A stretch of 64,000 nucleotides of DNA from Calendula officinalis. Taxonomy: Eukaryota; Streptophyta; Magnoliopsida; Asterales; Asteraceae. The DNA lies in contig OY970824.1 of assembly GCA_963853835.1 (NCBI GenBank), positions 42,850,727 to 42,914,726 of the forward strand, in the 5' to 3' direction. Below are positions 1 through 12,439 of this stretch, piece after piece. The notes under the pieces are model-generated. The model worked only from the letters and a program-made list of their open reading frames with translations, made no database searches and was not told the origin of the DNA. A program made the position numbers and the translations under genes. Numbering within the stretch: the stretch's first letter is position 1; each line of letters begins with the position of its first letter.

Positions 1-531
1 AGATATTAGTACTGCCCATCTAATGGAACACTTCACTTATTCAACGATATTCGCATTGTAAGGAGAAAGAACGTTAGATGCGGATTCAAATAATTGTGAG
101 TGTTAGGGTGTGTAAGGTTCTGTGATAATCAGGAGTCCCGACGCAGAGCATCACACTGTCTTAGATGGTACGATTTACTTTGGTGATAATCGGGAGTCCC
201 GGCCCAAAAAGTACTAGAAGTAGAATTAAACATACAAGATTTTATTACAACTAAAACGTATATAGTTATAATCTTATTATAATTAGAAAAGTACAAAGTT
301 GTAAAGCTTTAAAATTAAAGTATTCTATGACCCCTAAGGATCATATCAGTTAGATGCGATTGCTAAGGATGTAACCTGCCAGAAATAGCACGTCTCGGCG
401 GGAAGTGCCCAAACCTTGCGTCGAGAATGCGAAATATGGATCCTAGGTCTAAAATAATCGTTTATGGGTTTATGATATATTTTAGAAATGTTTTATTGAC
501 AATTATTAATTAAACTGGGTTTGATTTGTAG
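1..531 (+). other. 5' leader/LTR remnant upstream of copia gag
   Basis: No coding signal is seen. The stretch carries two direct copies of a motif of the form TGATAATC(A/G)GGAGTCCCG, near 120 and 181, and leads directly into the gag ORF at 532. This fits the LTR or untranslated leader of the same copia-type element, but the left LTR end is outside the window and no primer-binding site was found, so the assignment rests on position. Confidence 0.4.
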
Positions 532-1233
532 ATGGTAACCAACTTGACAAGTACCAATAATCTTTCTCTTCGCTCTGTTCAAGAAAAGGGCACATTGACT
601 GGGTCAACCATTCTCAATTGGACCTGTGATCTTAGGATTATGCTCAGACATGAGAGGAAACACAATGTCCTAGAAAGAACAGTATCAAATGTCCATGTCG
701 CAAGTGCTAGAAATAAAGCAGGACAAGCGTATTATGCTTGTAGAGCCTTAATGTCTTGCAAGATGGCTAAAGGAACATCAGTACTTTCTCACGTAATGAA
801 AATGAAATATCACATGAATCACCTTAAGAGACTCGGTCACCCGTTAACGTTGCAATTAGCAACATATATGATACTCAACTCTTTGTCAGATGACTATAAG
901 CCTTTTGTAGTCAACTACAAAATGCATAATATGGAGCAATCCATTGATGAGCTGCATTCTATGCTCAAGACTACTGAGTTGCGTTTGGGGACCAAATCTA
1001 AAGATGTTCTCATGGTAACTGATGACATCAGTAAAAAGAGAAGGGGGCGCAGTGGAAAGGGAAAGGGTAAAACCGACCCTAGCCAAAATGCACCCAAGGG
1101 TAATGTTAACAATCAGAAGGGGAAGAAGGTAAAGCCAAACAGGGCAAGGACCGAGAATCGGTGTCTTGGTTGTGGCAAGGTTCAAGAGGTAGGAGGCAAT
1201 GCTAACTCCTCAGGTAATATGACCAACTTCTAG
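532..1233 (+). CDS. Ty1/copia-type Gag polyprotein fragment
   Basis: A 233-codon ORF with the layout of plant copia Gag (UBN2/DUF4219-like): an N-terminal segment with a W-T-C-D-L-R-I-M-L core, a central helical part with L-x-x-Y-M-I-L-N-S-L and D-D-Y-K-P-F-V, then a basic Lys/Gly-rich tail and the start of a zinc knuckle (C-L-G-C-G-K) that is not completed. Gag normally forms the virus-like particle that packages element RNA. Protease, integrase and reverse transcriptase do not follow, so this is either a gag-only non-autonomous element or a decayed copy. ATG at 532 is the first in-frame methionine. Confidence 0.75.
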   Translation: MVTNLTSTNNLSLRSVQEKGTLTGSTILNWTCDLRIMLRHERKHNVLERTVSNVHVASARNKAGQAYYACRALMSCKMAKGTSVLSHVMKMKYHMNHLKRLGHPLTLQLATYMILNSLSDDYKPFVVNYKMHNMEQSIDELHSMLKTTELRLGTKSKDVLMVTDDISKKRRGRSGKGKGKTDPSQNAPKGNVNNQKGKKVKPNRARTENRCLGCGKVQEVGGNANSSGNMTNF

Positions 1234-2576
1234 ATATTCACTTTTACTACTTGTAAAGTTTATTATGAGTAATCCAACTTTTGCAATCGTTTATTGCGGG
1301 AGGCGATAGAAAGTGAAGATTGTCTGGCATGAGATGGTGATGATCCCACGTGATTCACTTCGCTTTTAATTTTCATAATTCAGTACTTTGTTTGGATTCA
1401 CAAAACAATCATTTTTATTAGTTGGATAATTTTTTATTAAAACTTGATTTTGGTTTTATCGATATTGAATCCATGGTTAAATTATATTATGTGCATGTGT
1501 GATAATTACACTTGTCAAGTTTATGACTAGATTTTAAGTCAAGTTTTGACTTACTCATAATCTTATGTTTTATTTGTTTGATTGATGTATGATAATATCT
1601 TAAGACCTCATTTGCTTGGATACTTAAAAAGTTAGAAAGCCATTCTAATAAAAGTATTTAAGAGTTTTATGAAAAGTCAAGTTCAAAGTTTATTGAATTT
1701 ATTTAAAACATCTTAATTAATATTTATAACTCATGATACTATGTTTTAAAAGTACTAATATTAATATAGTATAGTTATAATAGTCAAGATAGACTATATT
1801 AAAGGTTTTAAGAATTAAGAATATTATTACAAGTGTTTCATACTTGTAATGCATAAAGTATTTAAAGCGTCAAGTGATCGGGTTTTCTACTTGTTGGTGG
1901 ATTTGGAAATATAGAAATTGATATATTTGATATGATCGTTTTTATATGAATATCTACTGTGTTCTATATTTTCATGTTTATATCCATGAATATTTAGAGC
2001 GTTTTATATTTTAAATTGTCCATTGTCATATTAATAATATGGGAATATTATTAATACAAATCTGAGGGCATTGATGACATTATCTTAGTATGAATAAGGA
2101 TGATGAAATCAAACTCACATGTTGTTCATAATGATGCACAATTGGCCTGACCCAACCTATGAGAAATCACTTCCTTGATTTATGTTACAAGTGAATCTCA
2201 CAAAGGCTTTGTCACTTATCCTCTGACTTGAGATGGAAGTTGGTTTGTGTATGTAGAGGGGCAAACTTTGATATCGTTAAACGCTGATCTGAATAAGGCT
2301 GCTATAACAACCATTATCGGGTTTGTCATTAAGCATATGACAGACACGTGCAGTCAATAAAGAATTTGTTCCTCCAGAAATGTGGATTAGATACTACTGG
2401 GCCCCTCGATGATTTCAATAGATGTATGTGTGGACACACCCAAAAGGTAATCACGATGAATCCTGATTGGTTTTGGTAATCTACTTCAATGTATAGATCA
2501 AAAAACAGAATCGTTGAAATTTTAGATTGACATTAATCCTTGTCTAATTGAAAGAATAAAAAAAAAAAGGGCTAAG
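1234..2576 (+). other. non-coding interior of the gag-only copia element
   Basis: AT-rich sequence with no ORF of note. It lies between the truncated gag and an LTR-like segment at 2577, so it is probably the rest of the non-autonomous element. An A-rich run followed by GGG (2558-2572) just before 2577 could be the polypurine tract. Confidence 0.35.
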
Positions 2577-2955
2577 TGTGATATCTCCTAACTTGTAATT
2601 AGGGAGCAAGCAACTCACCCTAATTCCTCCCTCCCTCTTGTTTTCGGCTGTGCTCTGCCTCTCTAGGGTTCTTAGAGTTTTGCCTCTTTCAAGCTTGCAT
2701 TGGACTAGCATCTTCGAGGGTGTTCTTGCTATAGTGTAGTGTGGACTAGCTTTGAAGGAATTCCCCATTGGAGTTCTTGGTTTCGGTCGCACATCATCAT
2801 CACCGAATCCCCATTGATCAAAGGCAACTAGGGTATGAATTTATCATCCATTCTCTTTGATTTCTTTATTAGTTTAATTGTATGATTTAATATTAGATCT
2901 GTTTATTGTGATAAACATTTTTCCGCTGCGTTTCTTACTTGTAATATCCGAAAAT
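2577..2955 (+). repeat. candidate 3' LTR of the copia element
   Basis: It starts TGTGATATCTCC right after a purine-rich stretch (A-run plus GGG). It contains a pyrimidine-rich, expressed-leader-like segment (CCTCCCTCCCTC), and near its end a CCGCTGCGTTTC motif often seen close to the 3' end of plant copia LTRs. The matching left LTR is not in the window, so the ends are approximate. Confidence 0.35.
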
Positions 2956-2965
2956 CACCATTATT

Positions 2966-4600
2966 TGTCACACCCCGCTAAAGCGGAAACACGAGATACC
3001 ACAGCATAAGGTTTCATAGCGTGAGGTAATAAACAACACCAACTACAACATTAATCAAAAGTAGTTCAAATGTTAAAATATTACAACCGAATTTGTTCCC
3101 AAAATTTACAATAGATAAAGCTAACAATAAAAGATTTTAATGTTTCTTGATGTTGATGTTGTAACACAAAATGCACCTACATGCCAACACTTACTTATTT
3201 GTACCTGAAAAGCATGAATTAAAAAGGTCAACTACAAAGAGTTGGTGAGTTCATAGGTTTTTGATGCACAAAAATTAAATTAGTATCCATAAGTTGTTAT
3301 TGTGAAACTTTTGTTCACAAGACATTAAGTATCTGGTTGCTCAAATATATTTTTAGCACAAGTCACAATACGCTAGCAATTATCCGCCATGAGCCACTAC
3401 CAAACCATTCAGACAACGATGCCCCTAATGTAACCAGTCAGTCCTACCTCAGCGGTGAGAAATTTCTCATATGTGTAGAACAAAACTTTTAATTTTAGGA
3501 AATGTGCACCCAAGGCCCGTCGACCTTAAGTGGGGATGTCCAAACCCTAATAGCGATATTCACAAAACCGTAGGCCCCCGTTCGAGTTAATGGTAGTGTC
3601 ACTAAATTTTAATTCCACGTTTCGGGGACTTACACTTTTTAACTCAAGCAATTGCATTTTATCATACATAACATAGTGCACAAACAATTTAATTCAACAA
3701 CAACATTTTTCAATCATAGCGCAACCATTAAAAACTTTATAACATGCTTTTCACCCCAAAATATTTAAAAACAAAGTAAAAAGGGGCTATGATACTCACA
3801 GTGTGTAGCTGTATCCAACAATTTTCCGTTTGATGCTCAGTCCGACTTAAATCCTTCCTATATTAATGGAATTGAATATTAGGCTATGTCTAACCTTAGG
3901 GATAAAATATTATTTAGCTATTATAACTTAATAAAATCTTGCACTTTCTATATACAGTATTTAAGGTTTATTTTAAGAATTTTCTTAGGGAAAATGGTGA
4001 ACTTATTGAGATGTACATTTTTATCAATTATAGTTATAAGTTTTTAATATTTATAGTCATTTATGTAGTATATTAGTTTATAAATATAATCCTACTTACT
4101 TTATATATATAGATATGCTTACTTTCACCTTTATTTATATGTTAATTTTTGTATTTCCTAAAAATGTATACTTATAAGTCTTATTCTTGTTGGTATGCAC
4201 TTTATACTTATATGTTCATTTGAGTGTATATTTCTATTTACATGTGTTATATTATAATTAACTTGTATATTGTAAAATATTATACTTTATGTGCTACATA
4301 GTCCAATATTTCTTAAAAGTTACTTTTCTCACACCTAAAGCTAAATGTTTGTTGCTGTCCAGATTTTTAGTCCACTTCCACAAGTTATTTTAATATCATA
4401 ACAAATGATTTAATTTACCAACTTTTTATATGTTATTATTTAGTGTCTTAGGGAACTTTTAGCATAAGTTTTATTATTTTTGAAGTTATATAACTATTTT
4501 AATTATATTTTATAAATGTATGTATCAGTAACTTCAAATCAGTCTGCACACTGATTTTGTTTGACCTATTTGGGGTATCAAATATTCGAGTTTTTCTCGG
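2966..4600 (-). repeat. LTR (solo or truncated) of the TGTCACACCCCG family
   Basis: It starts at TGTCACACCCCG and shares diverged blocks with the LTR starting at 11800: a segment resembling 'aaaaaggtcaac...gagttggtgag' and a segment resembling 'aaaagggg...tactcac'. No primer-binding site lies to its left, unlike the copy at 11800, so it is a solo LTR or the outer end of another element. The right end was not resolved; AT-rich sequence without features continues to about 4650. Confidence 0.4.
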
Positions 4601-4694
4601 TATTTTTTGGGGTATTAAATATAACTCACTCAACTAAAGTTTAAAAAAAAGAATCATTACATTTGCATGTTTTACAAAGGTGTTATGATTACTT

Positions 4695-5060
4695 AGGCTG
4701 CTGGGTATGGGCACCACATGTGGTGGTGCCCTTTTCTGCCACATCATCGCCACCTCATACACCACACCACCACCAAACCACATCATCTCTAGGAAATACC
4801 CACCACACCACACCACATCATTTTATTCTATTAAATTTTAAATATAATAAAAAAGAAAATACCCCTCAACCAATCACAGGCCACCATTTATCAAAAAGCA
4901 ATCCTCACACACCGTGCCCGAACCGTGGTCTGCATGCTTGCTCCTCCACGCCCACCCTCCACGGTGTTGGGGGGAAATGGTGTTCCATACCAAGCCACGG
5001 CGTTGCCCCTTGCCAAATCACCCCCTTACTACCACGCCGTTGGCCCATTCCTTAGGGCCT
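4695..5060. mobile_element. possible MITE, CA/CCA-rich
   Basis: A GC- and CA-rich island in AT-rich surroundings. It starts near GGCTGCTGGGTATGGGC and ends near TTGGCCCATTCCTTAGGGCC; the ends are imperfect inverted relatives of each other. It includes a 20-bp palindrome centred on CACATGTG (4712-4730). ORFs in it are low-complexity His/Pro/Thr and not credible. No clear TSD was found. Confidence 0.35.
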
Positions 5061-6130
5061 TAAAGTTGCAAGTAAAAATCTGCCAGCACATTTTTCAATG
5101 CACACTTATATTTGAATATTTGGTTGGGGGGTCAAATCTTTAATTTCTTTCGTTGAAACTAGCTGCATTTAAAAGATAACTCTTTAAATTAAATTCCAGA
5201 AGAAAAATCATGTATTTTAAAGGTTTTATGAAAGAGATATATCAGTTTAAATTCGAGTTTTATTCTGCTCAGCTAGTCTGTTTGCACATCTAACTTGTGG
5301 GTAGGGTTTTGTGGGTCAAAACTCAATATTTTGGCATGAAATTACATGGGTTGGAAAGATAAGACATAAAACTAACTTTTAGAAAAAGAATCATGTATTT
5401 TAAATGGTTAAAACTCAAGATATGTCCGAATGAAGTACATGCATGCAATCTGTCAGATTTCAAAAATGGAAGTTTTAAAGGTTTTAAGTGTCCTAGCAAT
5501 TTCTTTACATTCAATGGTTTGAATCTTAAATTATAACACTTATTTAGGATCATGAAAGATTATTTTTAGATCAAAATAAGCTATTAACTTTTATAAACAC
5601 ATGCATGTGATCAAACATCTAAGATTTGTAAGAAAAAGTTACATGGATGTACGTCAAAATTTATGTTCTTTAGTTTTTGATGTATGGATCATGGATTACC
5701 ACCTTCATTACGTGTCTTGAAGATAATGGTGTGTTATCTACCATCTAGACACCTAAGCGCCTTTCATGGATAGAAAAACTCAAGAAACATGGAGAAAGAT
5801 GCAAGAAAAACATAAGAAAAGTGCAAGAAATACAAGGAAATCGACTTACATAAGAATGTTGAAGAACACAAAACTGGACAGCCTCTTTGAAGATATATTT
5901 CGACTGACTTCCAGTGAGAGTTTGGGTGTTTTAAAGGTTAAATGTTGTAGAGGAAGTTGTTATGGTGATTTGGCAACTTGAATCGCCAAATTTGGATTTG
6001 TAGATCAAAAGTTATGAAGGTTTTGGTGGAAGTATGTTAGTGGAATTCTTGAATCCGGATTTTGGAGTGGAGAGAAAAGCTAGAGAGTGTTGTGAGACTT
6101 ATCTTTACTATATTATAAAGTATTTACCCC
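5061..6130. other. intergenic, nothing recognised
   Basis: AT-rich DNA. Short ORFs at 5323-5553 (minus) and 5766-5981 (plus) have no recognisable family features and no codon-like composition; I do not call them genes. Confidence 0.4.
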
Positions 6131-6184
6131 TTCTATAATTAGCAAGGCTGAAAATTCAGCTAACACACTTGCTAATTATAGAAT
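6131..6184. repeat. short inverted repeat (hairpin)
   Basis: The arms TTCTATAATTAGCAAG and CTTGCTAATTATAGAA are perfect reverse complements separated by about 21 bp. This could be the TIR pair of a tiny element or part of the Helitron-like region that follows. Confidence 0.6.
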
Positions 6185-6189
6185 TGTAA

Positions 6190-6290
6190 TCCTTTTAAAA
6201 AAATGAACAATCCAGGATTCGAACCCCCCACTTGCGGGTTACTTATCGACAAGAATACCGCTAGGACAAGTCCTCGGCTGTGAATAATTC
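6190..6290 (-). mobile_element. tRNA-derived SINE-like head
   Basis: On the minus strand there is a box-A-like CCTAGCGGTATT and, about 35-40 nt later, a perfect box B (GGTTCGAATCC), followed by an A-rich stretch. The spacing fits a pol III type 2 promoter, but no acceptor stem closes, so this is a tRNA-like SINE head rather than a tRNA gene. A relative with the same CCTAGCGGTAT box A lies in intron 2 of the kinase gene. Confidence 0.5.
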
Positions 6291-7304
6291 CAAACATTAA
6301 TAGTTAAAACGTATAAAACGCGGGTTAAGACCTATCTGGTCAAAGGCTTTGGCCCATCGCATTTGGTCTGTTCTGCGGCCCATCCGGTTGTTCCCATCCG
6401 CCATTTCAACTTTCAAGACTTCAACGAATCGTACACGACACTCCGCCTCTTTGTTCCGCCTGTTCGTTCACCGAGGACTGCGCCTCTTCATTTCTGCCTT
6501 TTCGATTCTTGAACCAAGATGATGACAACGATTGTACAAACCACTATAAATACAATATCGTTTCTGCAATTTCATACGCAACTCTGACCTAATTATTTGA
6601 GGTGACAATTTCATACGCAAATTCATAGATTTTCATACGCAATTTCACATTTCATATAATTTTATGTTGATGCTGTATTTGTTAATTTCCAGTCAATTTC
6701 ATAGTCAATTTCATATAATTTCAGGGATCGAAATGAAGGACCAGAAGGATGGGTACCAGCACAAGCTTCTCCACCCAATAATGGAAGTCAATAGAAAGTA
6801 TGTGATTTTCCATCTATGATGAATCTGAGTCGGGTAAATGCATGTAATATTTGGATCGTAAGCATCAACATCTGCCGATTAATTATTATCGGATAAGCAA
6901 TTTGGTGCATGGAAACTTTTATTTGTAGTTGTGCCTCTTTATCAGTTTTCTTATGGTTGATTTGCTTTTATATGTTCATTAATTTTAATAATTGGAATAG
7001 CCTATTGTGTTACAAAGCACAAAGATCTAATAAGTTTGATTACAGGTGTGTAGTTTTAAATTAGTTAATCTGATCAATTGTTTAGCTTATGCTTAAGTTT
7101 AAATTTTTAGGAATTAATGGTTATGTGATAGCATTTAATAAATTATCAAGTGAAATATCATGGCTGGATTGGGTAGCAACGTAAGTGATAAAAATTAATC
7201 AAATGTCTAAACTACCCATTCAAATCTTAGCAAGGTAAGTGATAACAGTTTTAGTGAAAATGATGATCATGTTGCAATTAGTTGTTATCTCAACGTGTTT
7301 TCAG

Positions 7305-7819
7305 GTTCCAGATCGGATAATTTCCATGAAGATGCAACTAAAACTGGATCTGCTGGTGTTGGCAGGCGTCATGCTGTTGATATTTAACCTTTGAGATGTG
7401 TTAAGCAAGCTATTTATCTTCTTACCACAGGTGCACATGAAAGTGCATTTAAAAATGTTAAAACTATTGTACAATGTCTTACTGGTGAACTAATCAAGGC
7501 GACATAGGGTTATTCAAACATGTAAAAGGGCGCAAACTACTTTTGTTTTTGACCTAAATGGCTAAGCAGGTTTTTTGGGTTGATCTGTAAATATGATCAC
7601 AAATTGGTCTTATGAGGTTTTTCATGCACTAAGAGTGCACTTTGGTTGACTTTTGACCCAATAAGTCGTTTTCTTTTATAACTTCATACCATATGTAAAT
7701 TTGTTAAGAGAAAAAGAATCATCTTTTTGTTATCTTTTTAATGGTTGATATGTTTTTGCTTTAGTTATGCAACAAAGAAGAAAGATGAGATTGAAAGAGT
7801 TGTTAAGGCTAATCGTTGA
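7305..7819 (+). pseudogene. RPS5-like: 40S ribosomal protein S5 (uS7) fragment
   Basis: Two exon-like blocks match the C-terminal half of plant RPS5. Block 1 (7305 to about 7519) reads through EDATKTGSAGVGRRHAVDI, then AIYLLTTGAHESAFKN and CLTGELIK. Block 2 (7765-7819) encodes SYATKKKDEIERVVKANR and ends at a TGA. A GT-AG-like intron lies between, so this is not a processed copy. In-frame stops after HAVDI and after LIKAT, plus several substitutions at conserved sites, show decay. The N-terminal half is absent. It lies about 0.9 kb upstream of a Helitron-type 3' end (8688), suggesting capture. Confidence 0.85.
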
Positions 7820-8655
7820 GGAGTTATGTTGTTTGTTTCTGTTAGCTTTTTTTATTTAATTTTAATAACCATTCTTCTGTGATGGATATCAAGTTAGATT
7901 TTCTTTGTTTGTCGTTTGGTACCTTTTGTTGGTCTTTCAGTTTTCTCTAATCAAATACTACAATTGACATTTTGATGTTTTTTTTTAACTTTGAAGATTT
8001 CGTTAACTGGAAATTGATACGCTAATAGTAAACAAAAACAAACAAAACAAACAACACGACAAACTATTTTGTTCGGCTCTCAAGCCTAATCCACAACACT
8101 CTTGAATACCCTTAGAGTCACATCACAAGCATATGTATACATTAATGCAGATGAACTCTTTTTTTTGCTCGCCCCCTACCTTCTATGCCCATTATGGTGT
8201 GTTTGGTAGGGAGTAAAATAACTGTGGAATCAGAACGTGCGGTGAACCAACACATGATATCCAATCATGTATCTAATTGAATTAGATTGACCCATATCTG
8301 CAGGTTGTGATCTGGGTCCATTGGGCTCGATTCCGGTGGGCTCGTGTGCTCCTGGGCTTGCCTATCAGTTTGGTATGTCAAAGAATTGACATTGGGAATT
8401 ACTAGAGAAATCAATTTCCATGTTGGTAAAAAAATATCAATGAAATGAAATAATTTTAATTACAACATCATCATGAATTTAAATTCACCTTTTTCACATA
8501 AAACTAACAAATCTCATATACGTGAACAATGGGACCAGAAGAAACAAATACAATCACTATCACCGACATTAACCATTACCACTCACTACAATAACTACTA
8601 CCACCGTCATCACTATTGCCACAGGGTATCCGCCGCCATCACTATCGCCACAGGG

Positions 8656-8688
8656 TACCCGCCGCCGCATTGCGCGGGTAACTGCTAG
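8656..8688 (+). mobile_element. Helitron-like 3' terminus
   Basis: A GC-rich hairpin with arms TACCCGC (8656-8662) and GCGGGTA (8674-8680) lies 4 nt before CTAG (8685-8688), followed by T. A terminal hairpin plus CTRR ending before T is the hallmark of Helitron 3' ends. The stretch just upstream is CCA/CCG-rich. The 5' TC end was not located. Confidence 0.65.
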
Positions 8689-8699
8689 TTTTATAAAAT

Positions 8700-9470
8700 G
8701 AAGTCTCCAAGCCTTAATGGGTAGTGTGGTAGGTGAATTTTAATTGTCTCCATACACCCATGTGATGGCTAATGAGTGATATTTGCATGACAACTTGTAA
8801 TAACATATTTTGTTAAATATAAAAATGTGTAAAATGATTTGTTAAAGTAGATTATTTGTTCTACTTTTTACTTTTATTTTTTTTCTTCAACTTAAATTTA
8901 TATTCTTACATATAATTATATGTATTTTATCATTTATTTTTATTTTTGTAGTGATTTAATATTAATTGTTTCACTTTGAAACTTTATAAGACGACTAAAA
9001 TATTTATACATCTTACTAGGGATTTCAAGCACGTCGTCAAGATACATATGATAACTAACACTTTTATTATTATAATTTAACCATAATAGATTATATTTAC
9101 TTACTAAAATTCATATTTCAGTATTTAGTAGCTAACTTGAAAACCTAGTTTTGGACGGATGTCACAGTATTAATTATACATTATCCAAAATATGATTTAT
9201 ATCAATTAAATCATATAGTGTTTGGATTATGTTATTATATAAATTATATAAAGTTAATTATATAATTAACTATTAAAAGTATAAAATACAAATTTATATT
9301 TCGGTATGCAAATGTCGAAATATGTAAGTGTATAATACTAGGTATTTAATAGTTAAGTGGCAATAACATAACAAGTTAAACTGTAAGGGTTGGAAACAGA
9401 AAAGGGAAAGTTTAATTAAGAAACGAATCTTAATTAAACTAGAATGACCTAAGTGTAAGTTCTTTTATTA
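8700..9470. other. intergenic AT-rich DNA
   Basis: No coding or structural feature is recognised; the sequence is very AT-rich. Confidence 0.4.
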
Positions 9471-9472
9471 GA

Positions 9473-11784
9473 AATAGAAGTCTTAGGGTTCCCTTATTCC
9501 TTGATCAAGAACTAAAACCCTAGCCTCCCTCTCCCTCCCCCTTGGTGCGTCGGCTGAAAGCAAAAAGAACACCAAGATTAGTGTTCTTCGTTCGTGTTCT
9601 TCGTGTTCTTCAAAATATTCAACCAAGGATTTTATATTGCAAGTAACCGGCTAGAATGTTTCTCGTTTTGCATCATCACACGTGGATCTATCTTGAGAAA
9701 CTAAGGTATTAAACAAAACCTTTTTCCTCCTTCTTCTTTCGGTCGAAACAAACAATTTTGTGTGTGTTTCGGTTTGTACGATCGAAAGGATCACAAGGTT
9801 GTGTGTGTTCGAGTACTTCGATTTCTTAATGTTTTCTTGTCGAGATTTTCAACATCCCAATCCTTTAGGGTTTAAGGATAGAGTTTGATCTCAGTTCCAC
9901 TTTTAGTGATCGGAACAGTTGGTCGGTTCAACCGGTATGAACAAGTTCATGTTCATATCAGTACGCTTAGAATTAGTATGACATAGTGAAACCCTCCATC
10001 CTCCAATTCACCTTTCGACCAGTTTGTTTTCTAATATGTAAATTAAGGATGATTAATGTATGTTTCCTAAGATATTGGTAGCTTTGATTTAATTATCTAT
10101 GTCTAGCTTGAGACTCGATCTCCCTTTCATCTTGTCACTAGGGTTACTCTAAGAAATAATTGAAATTGTACAGTCTGTCTAAATGTTAAATCTTGTTGAA
10201 ATCTTCGGTCAACGGTCTCTTCCATTTATACATTTCGAATCTCACAGGTTTGGTTTATGTTGAACGGTTGATTCTCATAGGTAGGAATATTGTAGGATAA
10301 CTTTCTAAACTAAAATTTACTATATTCAAATTTTATTATATGCTTGTTGTTTATTATGAGAGATTCCATTCTCTAGAAAATGTCGTTAGTTGGCAGAGGT
10401 AAAATGATTAAAGAAGAATAATTAATTTAATTTGGTTGTCTAAATTTTATAGTTATAAGGAAGAACGATTAAGTTACTACATTGTACTAGTGTTGGTGGT
10501 CGAGTCTTATCGTCCTTCGTATTCCTTGACAGCGGTGTATTTCCATGAGTTGGTCTGTTACTGTTGTTTATCTTTCACACGTAATATTTACAACTTATCC
10601 TTTATCATTTGTTATTCTCACTTCTTCTGAAGTGTTTTGATAACACAGTCGATTTTGCTATTAGTTAAGAGGGCTTTATTCCCGAAGTTGACTCATTTCC
10701 ATTTCATTTTATAATTGTAATACTAATGAGGCTGGTTGTATTCGATTATCTTATTCACTGGTTCCTTTCAATAATCCATGACTTTGATAATTCCACATTG
10801 TATCATGTTATTATAAACTCGGTGGCTAGGCGCTTTTATATCATCATCATACAATATTTCATCATCATCATCAATTCATATCTTCATTCATGAATACTAA
10901 AGTTTTCTCCATACTCCTATCGTATGCGAAAACCAAGGTTGTATTATCGTTTCTACGGAGATAAGAAACCTTTTCCTAAAATGCATTTTTGGAATTTTAA
11001 GAGTAGCCTAAAGTTCAATCTAGAGAAAACATAAAGATGGTGAGTGGTTCCTTTCGTACTTTGTACTTTCCATGGTGTTAGAGGTTGTTGGATGGACGCC
11101 CAGTCTTCAGTTACATGAAGAATCCTAAGTGTCTCATGATTAGTGGAGTGAGAAGTTGGTGTTGCGGTGATTTTACACGCGTGAGGTATAGTGTGTGAGG
11201 GTAATATAGTGTGTGATTACAGTATGTGGTGCACTTATTGTAGAGGTGTTTCTTTTTTAATATTCACCGATGATGCGTCATATTGGTCCTTGTCCAGTAG
11301 ATTAGAGTAGTCAAAATAATTATTGCTTGTCTACGTTCTATAAAAATTCTAGACTACATGTTCACGTTTAAGTGATTGGTGAAGTTTAAGTGGGGTATCA
11401 AACGTAAGTGTGTAGGGTATGTGGTGTAAATGTAGTGGAGAATGTAAGATGTTACGAAAATCTCTAAAGTACGGTTTTACATATCAATATCTAATGGTAT
11501 CAAATATGTTACCTAAGTTAGGTATAAGGTGAGTCTAAAAGCAAGTTGTACTCTTAGCAGTAGGTCATGTGAATGAAATGAAATTTTATATGCAATGAGA
11601 CACTATATGATATTCGACTCTATATGAGACTCTATACGAAATGTAAGTCCTACTTACGTATGACCCAATGTAATCTATAGGATATGAGACTCGGTATGCC
11701 ACGAACGTTTTGAATAAAAATACTTTTGTCCAAAAATCTTTTTGAAGTTATAGACTAGACTTGCTAGTTCACTATAACCAAAAG
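9473..11784 (-). other. non-coding retrotransposon-like interior
   Basis: No long ORF. The left end (9473-9720) resembles an LTR/leader segment: TCTTAGGGTTCCC followed by CCTCCCTCTCCCTCCCCC. The right end abuts a primer-binding site for a minus-strand element (11784-11797). The stretch is therefore probably the interior of a non-autonomous (LARD-like) element whose LTR starts at 11800. Confidence 0.35.
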
Positions 11785-11797
11785 CTCTGATACCAAT
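11784..11797 (-). other. primer-binding site, initiator-Met tRNA type
   Basis: The minus strand reads TTGGTATCAGAGC, complementary to the 3' end of initiator Met-tRNA, two bases inside an LTR edge (TGTCACACCCCG at 11800). This sets the orientation of the older element as minus. Confidence 0.7.
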
Positions 11798-11925
11798 CTG
11801 TCACACCCCGCAAAAAATGGTTTCTAAGTAAAATGTTTGTAGAAGAATCGGGATGCGACTTTCATGTGTAACATAAGCTATTGACTAAGTAAAGAAACAA
11901 TCAATCATATAAAAAGTTTAAAACA

Positions 11926-12121
11926 CTCCCTCCGTCCCAAATTTATTGTCCACTACAAAAAAACACACAGTTTAAGAAAAGTACATTAATTATACTATGT
12001 TACCAATTAAATTTTCTCTTTCCCACTTCAATGTTTTTTGATTGGTTGAAATTTAAGAAAGATAGTCTTTGTGGGACAAACTAAAATAGTATACTAGACA
12101 ATAAAAATGGGACGGAGGGAG
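11926..12121. mobile_element. Stowaway-type MITE
   Basis: Terminal inverted repeats CTCCCTCCGTCCC and GGGACGGAGGGAG are perfect over 13 bp. The right flank is TA; the left flank is CA (a one-base change from TA). This is the Tc1/mariner-related Stowaway signature. Length 196 bp. Confidence 0.85.
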
Positions 12122-12163
12122 TAATTTATATATTTCCAAAAATAGTAAGTCACAAAACATTTT

Positions 12164-12425
12164 TGTTAGATCGTTTAAGACTAGAATCAAGCTAATCCAT
12201 GAAGATTCAAGTGAGAAATTGAAGATTTGTGTGAGTGTGTGTAGTTGGTGTGAGTGTGTGAAACGAGAGAGAACGAACTGCTTTCAGAATTGTATTTCAG
12301 TTAAAGTGAGGGAAAGCTTACATTGAAAGACAAACATACATGTATTTATACCATCTACCACTTAACAAGGAACTTGTTAACTAACGGACTTAAAGGTCAA
12401 AACTATTACAATTTTGGTCCTAACA
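12164..12425 (-). repeat. copy A 3' LTR
   Basis: 262 bp, TGTTAG...CTAACA in plus reading. Base-for-base identical to the LTR at 19525-19786 by eye. On the minus strand it contains a TATAAATA box. Confidence 0.95.
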
Positions 12426-12439
12426 ATCTCCCCCTTTTT
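12426..12439 (-). other. copy A polypurine tract
   Basis: The minus strand reads AAAAAGGGGGAGAT immediately before the 3' LTR, the second-strand primer. Further CTCCCCC tracts (plus reading) occur near 13224, 13274, 13390 and 15267. Confidence 0.85.

Noticed and set aside
6190..6290. possible tRNA gene
   Set aside because: Boxes A and B are present, but no acceptor stem or anticodon arm closes; it fits a SINE head better.
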